From assembly GCA_963799925.1 (NCBI GenBank), contig CAWCYZ010000001.1:496001-560000 (forward strand): a DNA stretch of 64,000 nt, given 5' to 3'. The notes beneath the pieces were generated by a model. That model was not told the DNA's origin. It saw nothing but the letters and a program-made list of their open reading frames with translations, and searched no databases. Every line of letters starts with the position of its first letter. Positions within the stretch are counted from its first letter, which is position 1. The stretch comes from DATBQN01 sp963799925 (GTDB lineage: Bacteria; Acidobacteriota; Thermoanaerobaculia; Multivoradales; UBA5704). Positions 18,777 to 30,850 of the stretch are shown piece after piece. The translations under genes were made by a program, and so were the position numbers.

Positions 18777-21461
18777 GTGCCGAAGCACCAAGACTTCACG
18801 GAACCTCTCGCGAGCTATCGCAAGCGCCGGTCGGCGGCGACGCCGGAGCCGATGGGAGCCGCCGAAACGACCGCGGCAGAAGGGCCGCGGCGCTTCGTCG
18901 TCCAGAAGCACGCGGCCCGCCACCTGCACTACGACCTGCGCCTGGAGATCGGCGGCGCGCTCCATTCGTGGGCGCTGCCGAAGGGAATCCCGACGGCTTC
19001 GGATGACGGCGAGTATGAAAAGCGCGCCGCGTTCGAGACCGAGGATCACCCGCTCGAGTATGCCGATTTCGAGGGCGTCATCCCGCCGGGAAATTACGGC
19101 GCCGGGGCGATGATCGTCTGGGATCGAGGATTTTTCCTGCCGCTCGAGGACAGCGCGGCGGGGCTCGCCGCCGGCAAGCTGCTCTTCGAGCTGAAAGGTT
19201 ACAAGCTGCGCGGCCTGTGGACGCTCGTCCGCACCAAGAAGGCCAGCGAGTGGCTGTTGATCAAGAAGCCGCCGGGATGGGCGGCGCGGCACGGCTACGC
19301 GGCGGTCGCCGAGGCGACGGCGGCGGCGCCCGGCGAGGAGTCGATCCTCTCCGGCCTGACCGTCGAGGAGCTGGCGAGCGGCGGCGGCCGGGCCGCCGAG
19401 GTGCGCCGCCGGGCGGCGGCGGCGGGCGCGCCGCGGCGGCGGCTGGAGGCCGGGGCGGTCGAGGTGATGAAGCCGGCGGCCGCCGCCCCGTTCTCCGATC
19501 CCCGCTTCCTCTTCGAGCTCAAGTACGACGGCTTCCGCATGGTCGCCGCCCGTCAGGGGGCGGCCGGCACCGGGGGGGCGCCCGGCACGCCGGTGCCGCG
19601 CCTCTTCCTGCGCAGCGGCCGCGAGGCGACCCGCACCTTCCCCGAGCTCGCCCGCGCCGTCGCCGCCCTCCCCTTCGAGGCGGTGATGGACGGCGAGGCG
19701 GTGGTGCTCGACGAGGCCGGCCGGCCGAGCTTCTCGCGCCTCCAGCGGCGGGGCCAGCTCGCCAACCGGATCGAGATCGAGCAGGCCGCCGTCGCCCTGC
19801 CGGCGACCCTCTACCTCTTCGACCTCCTCGCCTTCGAGGAGTGGGACCTGCGGCCGCTGCCGCTCGCCGTGCGCAAGGAGCTGCTCGCCCAGCTCCTGCC
19901 CAAGGCCGGCCCGCTGCGCTTCGCCGACGACGTCCGCGGCGCGGGCGAGGCGCTCTTCCGCGAGGTCGAGCGGCGCGGGCTCGAGGGGCTGGTCGGCAAG
20001 CGGATCGACTCGCCCTACCGCGGCGGCCGCACCTCCGACTGGCTGAAGATCCGCGCCGACCGGGTGGGCGATTTCGCGATCGTCGGGCTGGGGCCGGGCG
20101 AGCGCGGCGGCGGCGGCAGGGCCGGCTCGGTCGGCAAGCTCCACCTCGCCGTCCGCTCGGGGCCGGACCTGGTCTACGCGGGGAGCGTCGGCAGCGGCTT
20201 CTCGGCCGGCGAGCTGGCGGCGATCCGCCGGCGGTCGAGCCCGCTCGCCCGCCCCGATCCGCCGCTCGCCGGACGGCACCGCGGCGTGCCGCGCGGGCCG
20301 CGGCACACCTGGGTCGAGCCGGAGCTGGTCGCCGAGGTGCGCTACAAGGAGTGGACGGAGGCCGGCCACCTCCGCCTGCCGGTCTTCCTCCGCCTGCGCG
20401 ACGACAAGTCGGTCGCCGAGTGCCGCCGCGAGGAGCCGGCGCCGGCGGCGGAAACCCCGGCGCCGGCCCCGACGCCAGCCCCGACGCCAGCCAACGCCGG
20501 GGGCGTGCCCACCGCGGCGCGGCCGGCGGCGCGGCGGACGTCGAAGCGCGCCGCGGCGGCTCTCCCGCCCCCCACCAACCCCGGCAAGGTCTTCTGGCCG
20601 GCGGAGGGCTACACCAAGGGAGACCTCGTGGCGTTCTACCGCGCCGTCGCCCCCTGGCTCCTCCCCTACCTGCGCGACCGGCCGCTGGTGATCGACCGCT
20701 ACCCGGAGGGGATCGAGGGGAAGTCCTTCTACCAGAAGAACGCGCCGGACCTCCCCGGCGTGCGCACGGCGCCGATCTGGGCGGAGGGCTCGTCACGCGA
20801 GATCGAGTACCTGCTGATCGACGACGAGCGGGGGCTCGCGGCGCTCGCCAACCTCGCCGCCATCCCCCTCCATGTCTGGTCGAGCCGGGTGCCGAGCCTC
20901 GACCGGCCGGACTGGTCGATCCTCGATCTCGACCCCAAGGGGGCGCCGTTCGCCGGCGCGGTCGAGATCGCGCTGGCGCTCGGCGCGCTGTGCCGCGAGC
21001 TCGGCCTCCCCGCCTACGTCAAGACGAGCGGCGGCAGCGGCCTCCACGTCCTGCTGCCGCTGGGGCGCCGCTGCAGCCACGACCAGAGCCGGCAGCTCGC
21101 CGAGCTGCTGGCCCGGCTGGTCGCCGCCGAGCTCCCCGAGATCGCGACCGTCGAGCGCGCCCGCGCGGCGCGCGGCGGCAGGGTCTACGTCGACTTCCTG
21201 CAGAACGGCCGCGGCAAGCTCCTGGCCGCCCCCTTCTCGGTGCGGCCGCTCCCCGGCGCCCCGGTCTCGACGCCCCTCGCCTGGCGCGAGGTCGGCCCGC
21301 GGCTCGATCCCAAGGCCTTCACGCTCCGCACCGTGCCGGAGCGCCTGGCGCGAGCGAAAAAAGACCCGCTCTCGCCGGTCCTCGTCGAGGAGCCCGATCT
21401 CGCCGCTCGCGATCGAGCGCCTGGCACGCCGGGTCGGCCGGTGCCGGCCGCAGGCGGGTAG
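18777..21461 (+). CDS. ligD1: Multifunctional DNA ligase D, first copy
   Basis: About 894 residues from a GTG at 18777, selected because it lies just beyond the divergent ku1 start; earlier in-frame ATGs would overlap ku1. Domain order is phosphoesterase (about 40-190, HAARHLHYDLRLE), ATP-dependent ligase (about 240-540, KYDG with the nucleotidyl lysine near 249, VMDGEAVVLD, LEGLVGKRIDSPYRGGR) and primase-polymerase (about 600-885, LDLDPKG metal site, SGGSGLHVLLPL). The ligase-polymerase linker is rich in APAP repeats. LigD fills, trims and seals ends brought by Ku. The stop codon (21459-21461) lies inside the left arm of repeat copy 3. Confidence 0.93.
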   Translation: MPKHQDFTEPLASYRKRRSAATPEPMGAAETTAAEGPRRFVVQKHAARHLHYDLRLEIGGALHSWALPKGIPTASDDGEYEKRAAFETEDHPLEYADFEGVIPPGNYGAGAMIVWDRGFFLPLEDSAAGLAAGKLLFELKGYKLRGLWTLVRTKKASEWLLIKKPPGWAARHGYAAVAEATAAAPGEESILSGLTVEELASGGGRAAEVRRRAAAAGAPRRRLEAGAVEVMKPAAAAPFSDPRFLFELKYDGFRMVAARQGAAGTGGAPGTPVPRLFLRSGREATRTFPELARAVAALPFEAVMDGEAVVLDEAGRPSFSRLQRRGQLANRIEIEQAAVALPATLYLFDLLAFEEWDLRPLPLAVRKELLAQLLPKAGPLRFADDVRGAGEALFREVERRGLEGLVGKRIDSPYRGGRTSDWLKIRADRVGDFAIVGLGPGERGGGGRAGSVGKLHLAVRSGPDLVYAGSVGSGFSAGELAAIRRRSSPLARPDPPLAGRHRGVPRGPRHTWVEPELVAEVRYKEWTEAGHLRLPVFLRLRDDKSVAECRREEPAPAAETPAPAPTPAPTPANAGGVPTAARPAARRTSKRAAAALPPPTNPGKVFWPAEGYTKGDLVAFYRAVAPWLLPYLRDRPLVIDRYPEGIEGKSFYQKNAPDLPGVRTAPIWAEGSSREIEYLLIDDERGLAALANLAAIPLHVWSSRVPSLDRPDWSILDLDPKGAPFAGAVEIALALGALCRELGLPAYVKTSGGSGLHVLLPLGRRCSHDQSRQLAELLARLVAAELPEIATVERARAARGGRVYVDFLQNGRGKLLAAPFSVRPLPGAPVSTPLAWREVGPRLDPKAFTLRTVPERLARAKKDPLSPVLVEEPDLAARDRAPGTPGRPVPAAGG

Positions 21462-21558
21462 TGGGTCCGTTTGGTCCGCTGCGGGCGACCGCCCTCGGGA
21501 CACCCTCCCGAACCCCCTTCCAGGCGGCCGTCCTCGGGACCAAACGGACTCAGTACCC
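21456..21558 (-). repeat. Palindromic intergenic element, copy 3 (inverted)
   Basis: The element is in the opposite orientation to copies 1, 2 and 4. Arms 21456-21477 and 21537-21558 pair at 20 of 22 positions (inner part GTCCGTTTGGTCC). The core, read on the minus strand, is the full-length form with one base less than copies 2 and 4 (GGTGTCCC instead of GGTGGTCCC). The left arm includes the ligD1 stop codon, and the element fills the space to clpS. Confidence 0.87.
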
Positions 21559-21607
21559 ACAGCGGCGCGCCTTGCCTCCGCCCCGCCGCTCGGCATACCG
21601 TGCGGGC

Positions 21608-21960
21608 ATGCGGTGGGACGAACCCGAATCCGAGCCCGAGGGCGCTCTCGCCACGGCGGCCAAGCCGAAGGCCAAACGGCCGCGGCGCTTCCGCGTGCTC
21701 CTCCACAACGACGACTTCACGACCATGGAGTTCGTGGTCCACGTGCTCGCCGAGCACTTCGAGAAGCCGCCCGCCGAGGCGACGCAGATCATGCTCCAGG
21801 TGCATCACAAGGGCGTGGGGATCGCCGGCGTCTATCCGCGGGACGTCGCCGAGACCAAGGTCGCCGAGGTCACCGCCGAGGCGCGCGCCCAGGGCATGCC
21901 GCTCCTCCTGACCGTCGAGCCCGAGGCCGAGCCGGCACCGGGGCAGGGACCGGGGCCGCG

Positions 21961-21964
<4 letters not shown>
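21608..21964 (+). CDS. clpS: ATP-dependent Clp protease adaptor ClpS
   Basis: A 118-residue protein with the ClpS core FRVLLHNDDFTTMEFVVHVL, the MLQVHHKGVGIAGVYPRDVAETK segment and a C-terminal strand MPLLLTVE. ClpS captures N-degron substrates and delivers them to ClpA. The Asn-Asp pair and Met that line the N-degron pocket are kept. The ATG at 21608 gives the normal length. The stop overlaps the clpA start as ATGA, so the two are translationally coupled. Confidence 0.95.
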
Positions 21965-24310
<2,346 letters not shown>

Positions 24311-24373
24311 CCGGGGCGCATCCGATCCTCCGGAGCTCGCGCCACTCCTCTCCTCTCCGCTCGATTTCAGGTA

Positions 24374-24467
24374 GTGGGTCAGTTTGGTCCCGAGGACGGC
24401 CGCCTGGAAGGGGGTTCGGGAGGGTGGTCCCGAAGGCGGTCGCCCGCAGCGGACCAAACTGACCCAC
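24374..24467 (+). repeat. Palindromic intergenic element, copy 4
   Basis: Arms 24374-24390 and 24451-24467 are a perfect 17-bp inverted repeat (GTGGGTCAGTTTGGTCC). The stem has CAG/CTG where copies 2 and 3 have CCG/CGG. The core is the full-length form with one G-to-A change in the GGGCGG hairpin. It lies between the end of clpA and the M12-like peptidase gene. Confidence 0.88.
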
Positions 24468-24565
24468 CTCGGGCAGGCGAGGAATATCGCTCCCCCGCCG
24501 CGCGCTTAAAGTCATGCCCGAATGGCGATAGACTCCTGTCCGTATTCAGCTAGGGAGGGGCGACG

Positions 24566-26632
24566 ATGAGGAAGAGCCCGCTGGGCCTGAAAGTGTGCGT
24601 TCATGGGACGAGGGTCGCGACGCTCGCCCTTCTCCTCCTGGCGACGATCGGCGCACGCCCCTCCGTCAGCGCCGAGCTGACCTTCGGCGGTCCCTTCGCC
24701 CGGCTGGAGGCGCGGGCCGCGGGCCCCGGTGAATCCATCCTCGCGGCGGACGGCAGCCCCGCCGAGCGGGTGGCCCTCGACCCCCAGCTCCCGCCGACCC
24801 TCCTCCGGCTCGCTCCGGAGGAGACCGCGCGCGTCGCCGACTGGCCGGTCGCCCCCGGGGTCCGCCACACCGTCCTCCTCACCCGCCACGAGGTCTACGC
24901 CCCCGACGCCCGCATCGTGAAAGTCGAAGGGCGCCGCGCGACGGAGCTGCCGCGCTCGCGCCTGACCTTCTACTGGGGCGCCGCCGAGGCCGATCCCGAC
25001 GTCCGCGTCTTCGCCTCCGTCGACCCCGCGAGCGGCGAGCTCCAGGGCTTCGCCCAGACCCGCGACGGGGTGCACGAGCTGCGCCCCGACGGCGGCCGCT
25101 ACCATCGGGTGGCCAAGCCGGAGACCTTTCTGCCCGCGGCGGCCGGCGGCGCGCCGCGCTGGAGCTGCGGCGAGGAGAGCCTGCCGCAGAACCTGGTGGT
25201 GCCGTCCGCCTCCCTGACGCACCAGGCCGCGAGCGGTTTGAGCGGCGCGAGCGCCAGCGCCGCCCCCCTGACCGGCCTCGCCACCGCGACCGTCGCCATC
25301 GACACCGACAACGAGCTGATGCTGGGCAAGTTCAACAACGACACCACCGCCGCCACCAACTACCTGGCGAGCCTCCTGGCGGCGATCGACGTCATGTACG
25401 AGCGCGACCTGCTGATCCGGCTGGTGCAGGGGACGACCTTCCTCCGCGTCTCGACGACGCCGGACCCCTACGTCCAGGTCGACACCTCGGGCGCCGACGG
25501 CAATGAGCTCGACGAGCTCTCGACCTACTGGAACAATCACTACGGCAACGTCCAGCGCACCGTCACGGCGATGATCTCAGGCAAGCAGGGCGCGTCGAAT
25601 TCCGCCTCCGGCCTCGCCTGGGTGGGCGGCCTCTGCTCGCCGAGCTACGGCTACAGCTTCAGCCAGGTGTTCAAGATCAACTATCTCGCCGGCGACGCCC
25701 TGATCGTCGGCCACGAGATCGGCCACAACTTCGGCTCGGTGCACACCCACTGCTACTCGCCGCCGATCGACACCTGCTTCAGCGGCGAGGCGGGCTGCTA
25801 CTCGGGCACCCCGAGCTGCCCGGCGCCGTCGACCATCAACGGCGTCACGAACGTCGCCGGCACCATCATGAGCTACTGCCATCTGCTCGGCGGCTGCACC
25901 TCGTCGATGGTCTTCCATCCGCGCTCGGTGGCGGTCATCGACGGCTACATCGCCAACGCGCTGAACGTCTGCATCTTCCCCCTCAGCAACGCGCCGGCGG
26001 TCACCGGCATCGAGCCCAGGGGCGGCACCGCCGCCGGCGGCACGCCGGTCACCCTCACCGGCACCAACTTCCAGGCCGGCGCGACGGTCAGCCTGGGCGG
26101 CACGGCGGCGGCCGCCGTCAGCGTGATCAGCTCGACGAAGATCACCGCCGTCACCGGCGCCCATGCCGGCGGGCTGGTGAGCGCCGCCGTCACCAATCCC
26201 GGAAACGCCGGCGGCTCGCTGTCGAACGCCTTCTTCTACAACCCCGCCGCCGCCGCGGAAGGCTTCTACACCCTCCCCCCCTGTCGGCTGCTCGACACCC
26301 GCAATGCCAACGGTCCGCTGGGCGGCCCGGCGTTGGCAGCCGCCGCGGAGCGCACCTTCCCCGCCGCCGGCGTCTGCGGCATCCCCAGCGGCGCCAAGTC
26401 GATCTCGGTCAACCTCACCGTCACCGGCACCTCGGCCCCCGGCTTCCTGGCGCTCTATCCGGGCGACGCCCTCCCGTTCGGCACCAGCGCGCTCAGCTTC
26501 AAGGCGGGCGAGACGCGCGCCAACAACGCCGTGCTCCTCCTGGCGACCGACGGCACCGGGACGATCGGCATCCAGAACGGCGCCGCCGGCGCTCTCCACG
26601 TGATCGTCGACGTGGACGGCTACTTCCAGTAG
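24566..26632 (+). CDS. Secreted reprolysin-like zinc metallopeptidase with TIG and C-terminal domains
   Basis: A 688-residue exported protein; ribosome binding site AGGGAGGGG precedes the ATG and residues about 10-36 form a signal peptide. The catalytic domain carries the extended metzincin motif HEIGHNFGSVH near residue 383 and a later TIMSYCHL Met-turn, as in M12B/reprolysin-like bacterial peptidases, with many cysteines around it. An IPT/TIG domain follows (about 474-555, VTGIEPRGGTAAGGTPVTLT). The last 120 residues are the CRLLDTR...VIVDVDGYF domain also present in the next gene. Probable extracellular protease. Confidence 0.85.
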   Translation: MRKSPLGLKVCVHGTRVATLALLLLATIGARPSVSAELTFGGPFARLEARAAGPGESILAADGSPAERVALDPQLPPTLLRLAPEETARVADWPVAPGVRHTVLLTRHEVYAPDARIVKVEGRRATELPRSRLTFYWGAAEADPDVRVFASVDPASGELQGFAQTRDGVHELRPDGGRYHRVAKPETFLPAAAGGAPRWSCGEESLPQNLVVPSASLTHQAASGLSGASASAAPLTGLATATVAIDTDNELMLGKFNNDTTAATNYLASLLAAIDVMYERDLLIRLVQGTTFLRVSTTPDPYVQVDTSGADGNELDELSTYWNNHYGNVQRTVTAMISGKQGASNSASGLAWVGGLCSPSYGYSFSQVFKINYLAGDALIVGHEIGHNFGSVHTHCYSPPIDTCFSGEAGCYSGTPSCPAPSTINGVTNVAGTIMSYCHLLGGCTSSMVFHPRSVAVIDGYIANALNVCIFPLSNAPAVTGIEPRGGTAAGGTPVTLTGTNFQAGATVSLGGTAAAAVSVISSTKITAVTGAHAGGLVSAAVTNPGNAGGSLSNAFFYNPAAAAEGFYTLPPCRLLDTRNANGPLGGPALAAAAERTFPAAGVCGIPSGAKSISVNLTVTGTSAPGFLALYPGDALPFGTSALSFKAGETRANNAVLLLATDGTGTIGIQNGAAGALHVIVDVDGYFQ

Positions 26633-26798
26633 AGGCAGGCCGGTTCTATAGGGCGGCGCCGGCGTGCCGCGCCGCGCCGGCCGGCGCGAGGCGTCGAAGG
26701 AAAATTCTCGCCGGCGCCTCCCCCGCGCGGTCCTTCTGGCATAGAGTCGGAGCCCTATCCATATAGCTCCGGCGGCGCCGGACGGGGAGGGCTGCGGC

Positions 26799-29700
26799 AT
26801 GCGTCGAGGTGCAGATCGGCGGACCTGTGGAGCTGTCGTCGCGACGCTGGCGCTCCTCGCCTGGGCGGCCCTTGCGGCGGCACCGGCCGGCGCTGGGCAG
26901 GTAGTGGCCCTCTCGGCGGCCGACCCCGGGCTCCTCTCCGACAGCGCCGGCGGCGCCAGCTCGACCGCGCCGTACCCGGGCCCGGCGGCGAGCGCCGACG
27001 GCCGCTTCGTCGCCTACGTCAGCGCGGCGACCAACCTGGTGCCGGGCCAGGTCGACGCGAACGGCGACACCGACGTCTTCCTCTTCGACCGCGCCACCGG
27101 CGCCAACACCCTGGTCAGCCGTAGCGGCGCCGGTCCCAGCCAGGCCGGCAACGGCGCCTCCGCCAAGCCCTCGGTGAGCGCCGACGGCCGCTTCGTCGCC
27201 TTCGTCAGCCTGGCGACGGATCTCGTGGCGGGCCAATCGGACGGCAACCTCGCCGGCGACGTCTTCCTCTTCGACCGCGTCGCCGGCACCGTCACCCTCG
27301 TCTCCCACGCCTTCGGCACGCCGAGCGCCGCCGGCTCCGCCGCCTCGGACAACCCGGTGGTCAGCGCCGACGGCAATTTCGTCGCCTACGCGAGCGACGC
27401 GACCGACCTGGTGGCGGCGGTCGACGCCAACCATACCCGCGACGTCTTCCTCTACGACCGCACCGCCGGCGCGAGCGCCCTCGTCTCCTACTCCGCCGCC
27501 AACGCCGGCGCGACGGGCGACGGCTACAGCGATGGGCCCTCGGTGAGCGCCGACGGCCGCTTCGTCGCCTTCGTCAGCAGCGCCGGCGACCTGGTGCCCG
27601 GGCAGATCGAGGTCGACCCCCAGCCGGAGGTCTTCCTCTACGACCGGACGACCGCCGCGACCGTCCTCGTCTCGCACCGCGACGGCGCGCCGGCGACCGC
27701 GGGCAACCGCGGGGCGGGTGGGGCCGCGGTCAGCGCCGACGGCACCGCCGTCGCCTACGACAGCCTCTCGACCGATCTCGTCGCCGGCTACTCCTCCGCC
27801 GCCTTCGGCTCGCAGGTCTACCTCTACGACGTCGTGGCCGGCACGTCCCTCCTCGTCAGCCACACGAGCGGCTCGGCGACCACCGGCTGCGGCCAGGGCG
27901 CCGACGGTCCGGCGGTCTCGGCCGACGGCGCCTTCCTCGCCTACCGCAGCGCCTGCACGGACCTGATGGCCGGGCAGGTCCAGCCTACCTTCGGCCTCAA
28001 CGTCTTCCTCTACGACCGGGCGGCCGGCACGAGCACGCTGGCGAGCCACGTGGCCGGCGACCCGGCGACGGCCGGCAGCCCCTATCTCTCCTCCTGGGGG
28101 ATCTCCGCCGATGGCGCCTGGGTCGTCTACGAGAGCAACGGCGGCGGCCTCGTCACCGGGCAGAGCGACACCAACGGCACCGGCGATGTCTTCCTCTACG
28201 GCCGCGGCGCGGGGACGAGCGTCCTGGTGTCGCGGACGGCCGGCGCGGCGACAACGGCCGGCGACGCCGGCGCGTTCTCTCCCGCGATCAGCGCCGACGG
28301 CGCCGTCGTCGCCTTCACCACCGGCTCCGACGACGTGGCGCCCGGCAACGACGCCAACGGCGCGACCGACGTGCTGGTCTACGACCGCGCCGCGGGCGGG
28401 AACGCCCTCGCCTCGCGCGCCGCCACCCCGGCCGCCACCGCCGGCGGCACCTCGTCGCCGACCGCCGTCACCCCCGACGGCCGCTTCGCCGTCTTCTCGA
28501 GCGAGGGCAGGAACGTCGTCCCCGGACAGGTCGACGGCAACCGCGGCCGCGACGTCTTCCTCTACGACCGGGAGAGCGGCGCCAGGACCCTCGTCTCCCA
28601 CGCCGCCGGCGCCCCGGCGACCGCCGGCAACGGCCCCTCGGCGGGCGGGGTGATGAGCGCCGACGGCCGCTGGATCGCCTTCGTCAGCAGGGCGACGGAC
28701 CTCGTGGCGGGTGCGACCGACGCCAACGCCGACTACGACCTCTTCCTCTGGGACCGCGAGAGCGGCGCCGCGGCCCTCGTCTCCTACGCCGCCGGGTCGC
28801 CGGCGACCGCCGCCGACCGGGCCTCCTCCGCCTTCGCCTCGATGAGCGCCGACGGCCGCTATCTCCTCTTCGGCAGCGAAGGCCGGAACCTCGTCGCCGG
28901 GCAGGTAGAGAGCAACAACGGCAACGACGTCTTCCTCTACGACCGCGTCGCCGCCGCCACCACGCTCGTCAGCCATGCCGCCGGCTCCCCCGCGACCACC
29001 GCCAACGCCAACTCGGACGGCGGGATGATCAGCGCCGACGGCAATTTCGTGCTCTTCACGAGCGGCGCCAACAACCTCGTGGCCGGGGTCTCCGACGTCA
29101 ACGGGACCGACGACGTCTTCCTCTACGACCGCGCCGCGGGCACCACCGCCCTCGTCTCGCACGCCGCCGGCTCGCCGGCGACGGCGGCCAACAACTGGTC
29201 CACGCCGGTGGCGCTCTCGGCCGACGGCCGCTACGCCCTCTTCAACAGCCGCGCCACCAACCTGGTGCCCGGCGAGACCAACGCTCTCGCCCTGTGGAAC
29301 GTCTACTTCTACGACCGCGTGACGGGCGTCACCACCCTCGTCTCCCACGCCCCCTCCTCGCCGGCCCAGTCGGGCTCCAGCCTCTCGTTCGGCACCGGCC
29401 TCTCCGCCGACGGGCGCTTCGTCGTCTTCCATAGCGAGGCCCCCGACCTGCTGCCCGGCGGCACCGATTTCAACGGCGGCAACGACGTCTTCCTATGGGA
29501 CCGGCTCTCCGGAGCGCTCACCCTGGTATCGCACGCCGCCGGCTCCCCCACCCAAACCGCCGCCGGGCTTTCCGAGGGAGCGCTGATCAGCGCCGACGGC
29601 CGCGCCGTCGCCTTCGTCAGCAAGGCGCAGAACCTGGTCCAGGGGACGCTCGCTACGGCCTCCACCGCCAACGTCTTCCTCTACGACCGGGAGACCGACA

Positions 29701-30248
29701 CGGTGCGCCTGGCGTCGCGCACGCCGGCCTCACCGCTCGCCGGCGGCGACGGCCCGTCGAACGTCGTCGCCGCCCTCTCCGCCGACGGCGGCACGGTGGC
29801 CTTCGCGAGCGGCGCCGGCGACCTCGCCGCCGGCGACTTGAACGGCGCCGTCGACGCCTTCCTCTTCCAGGGCGGCGTGCGCGGCGCCTTCTACACCGTC
29901 GCCCCCTGCCGCCTGCTCGACACCCGCCTCTCCGGGCCGGCGCTCGCCAGCGGCGGCATCCGCACCGTCCTCGTCCACGGCCACTGCGGCGTCCCGGAGA
30001 CGGCGCGCTCCGTCGCCGTCAACGTCACGATCACCCAGCCGACCGCGGCCGGCCACCTGACCGTCGCCGCCGGCGACCTCGCGACCCCCGGCGCCAGCAC
30101 CCTCAACTTCGGCCCCAACCAGACCCGCGCCAACGGCGCCATCCCCTTCCTCGCCGGCAACGGCACGGGGACCCTGGCCCTCGCGGCGACGATCCCCGCC
30201 GGCGGCACGGTGCAGGCGATCCTCGACGTCGCCGGCTACTTCGAGTAG
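26799..30248 (+). CDS. Large secreted TolB/PD40-like beta-propeller protein
   Basis: A 1149-residue protein with an N-terminal signal segment (VVATLALLAWAALAAAPAGA). It contains about 18 to 20 units of some 55 residues with the pattern SADGRFVAFVS...TNLVPGQ.DANG..DVFLYDR...TLVSH, which are PD40/TolB-type propeller blades, probably forming two or three propellers. The blade DNA is highly similar from unit to unit. The last 120 residues are the CRLLDTR...ILDVAGYF domain shared with the preceding protease. No catalytic residues are evident; a surface-bound binding protein is my inference. Confidence 0.82.
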   Translation: MRRGADRRTCGAVVATLALLAWAALAAAPAGAGQVVALSAADPGLLSDSAGGASSTAPYPGPAASADGRFVAYVSAATNLVPGQVDANGDTDVFLFDRATGANTLVSRSGAGPSQAGNGASAKPSVSADGRFVAFVSLATDLVAGQSDGNLAGDVFLFDRVAGTVTLVSHAFGTPSAAGSAASDNPVVSADGNFVAYASDATDLVAAVDANHTRDVFLYDRTAGASALVSYSAANAGATGDGYSDGPSVSADGRFVAFVSSAGDLVPGQIEVDPQPEVFLYDRTTAATVLVSHRDGAPATAGNRGAGGAAVSADGTAVAYDSLSTDLVAGYSSAAFGSQVYLYDVVAGTSLLVSHTSGSATTGCGQGADGPAVSADGAFLAYRSACTDLMAGQVQPTFGLNVFLYDRAAGTSTLASHVAGDPATAGSPYLSSWGISADGAWVVYESNGGGLVTGQSDTNGTGDVFLYGRGAGTSVLVSRTAGAATTAGDAGAFSPAISADGAVVAFTTGSDDVAPGNDANGATDVLVYDRAAGGNALASRAATPAATAGGTSSPTAVTPDGRFAVFSSEGRNVVPGQVDGNRGRDVFLYDRESGARTLVSHAAGAPATAGNGPSAGGVMSADGRWIAFVSRATDLVAGATDANADYDLFLWDRESGAAALVSYAAGSPATAADRASSAFASMSADGRYLLFGSEGRNLVAGQVESNNGNDVFLYDRVAAATTLVSHAAGSPATTANANSDGGMISADGNFVLFTSGANNLVAGVSDVNGTDDVFLYDRAAGTTALVSHAAGSPATAANNWSTPVALSADGRYALFNSRATNLVPGETNALALWNVYFYDRVTGVTTLVSHAPSSPAQSGSSLSFGTGLSADGRFVVFHSEAPDLLPGGTDFNGGNDVFLWDRLSGALTLVSHAAGSPTQTAAGLSEGALISADGRAVAFVSKAQNLVQGTLATASTANVFLYDRETDTVRLASRTPASPLAGGDGPSNVVAALSADGGTVAFASGAGDLAAGDLNGAVDAFLFQGGVRGAFYTVAPCRLLDTRLSGPALASGGIRTVLVHGHCGVPETARSVAVNVTITQPTAAGHLTVAAGDLATPGASTLNFGPNQTRANGAIPFLAGNGTGTLALAATIPAGGTVQAILDVAGYFE

Positions 30249-30389
30249 TACCTCCGATGGCGAGCGGCATCCACGCGAGCTGAGGCCGTTGCCGGCCGCC
30301 GCGGAGCCTCTCGCGCCGCCGTCTCATCGCTCCTGCGCTCGCGAATGTGACACCGCTGCACCGAGAGCCTTTCGCGCGGCGCGAACGTG

Positions 30390-30817
30390 GAAGAGCCGGC
30401 CTGCGGAGCGGTCGAGAGGCAGGCCATCGCCTCGATGCGCGCCGCGGTCCTCTGCTTTGCCGAGCGCCGGCCGGCCGAAGCGGTGGCCCACCTCGAGGGC
30501 GCGTGCGCCTGGTGAGCCACGGGCTCCCGGCGGGGCTTGCGCTCTGCGCGGCGCAGGGAAAAGTCGGCGTGCTGATGAGCGTGGGCCGACGGGCCGAGGC
30601 CGCGAGCGCCGGGAAGATCACCGTCCTATGTCTCGCCGACGCGGTACGCCGCCCACCGGAGCCCGCCCGCGGCGGATGGACGGCGGCCTTCGCGGACGAC
30701 GGTGCACCGGCCCGCGAGCGCCTCTGGGCAGTGCTCGCGCAATCGATCGCCGAGAGCTGTCCGTGGGAGGCGGCCCTGTTGCGTGTCGCGTGGTTTCAGG
30801 CGGCCTCCTTCCCATAG
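30390..30817 (+). pseudogene. Possible remnant of a TPR-like gene
   Basis: One frame reads AIASMRAAVLCFAERRPAEA and stops at 30513-30515; another frame continues from about there with SHGLPAGLALCAAQGKVGVL to a TAG at 30815-30817. Joined, the two look like helical TPR-type sequence of the kind found in large regulators, but neither end is a proper domain boundary. I take it as a decayed fragment. It could also be chance coding in GC-rich DNA. Confidence 0.3.
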
Positions 30818-30850
30818 AGGTCCCTGCGGTGTCGAAGACATCCTGCTCGT

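Noticed and set aside
15498..20369. A 1623-residue minus-strand protein
   Set aside because: Only the part from 16742 has a signal peptide, ribosome binding site and repeats. The rest lies antisense to ku1/ligD1 coding frames and is a GC-rich shadow.
26646..29432. A 928-residue minus-strand frame opposite the propeller gene
   Set aside because: Its Val/Gly/Ala/Asp repeats are the mirror of the propeller repeats on the plus strand; it has no start signals or known domain.
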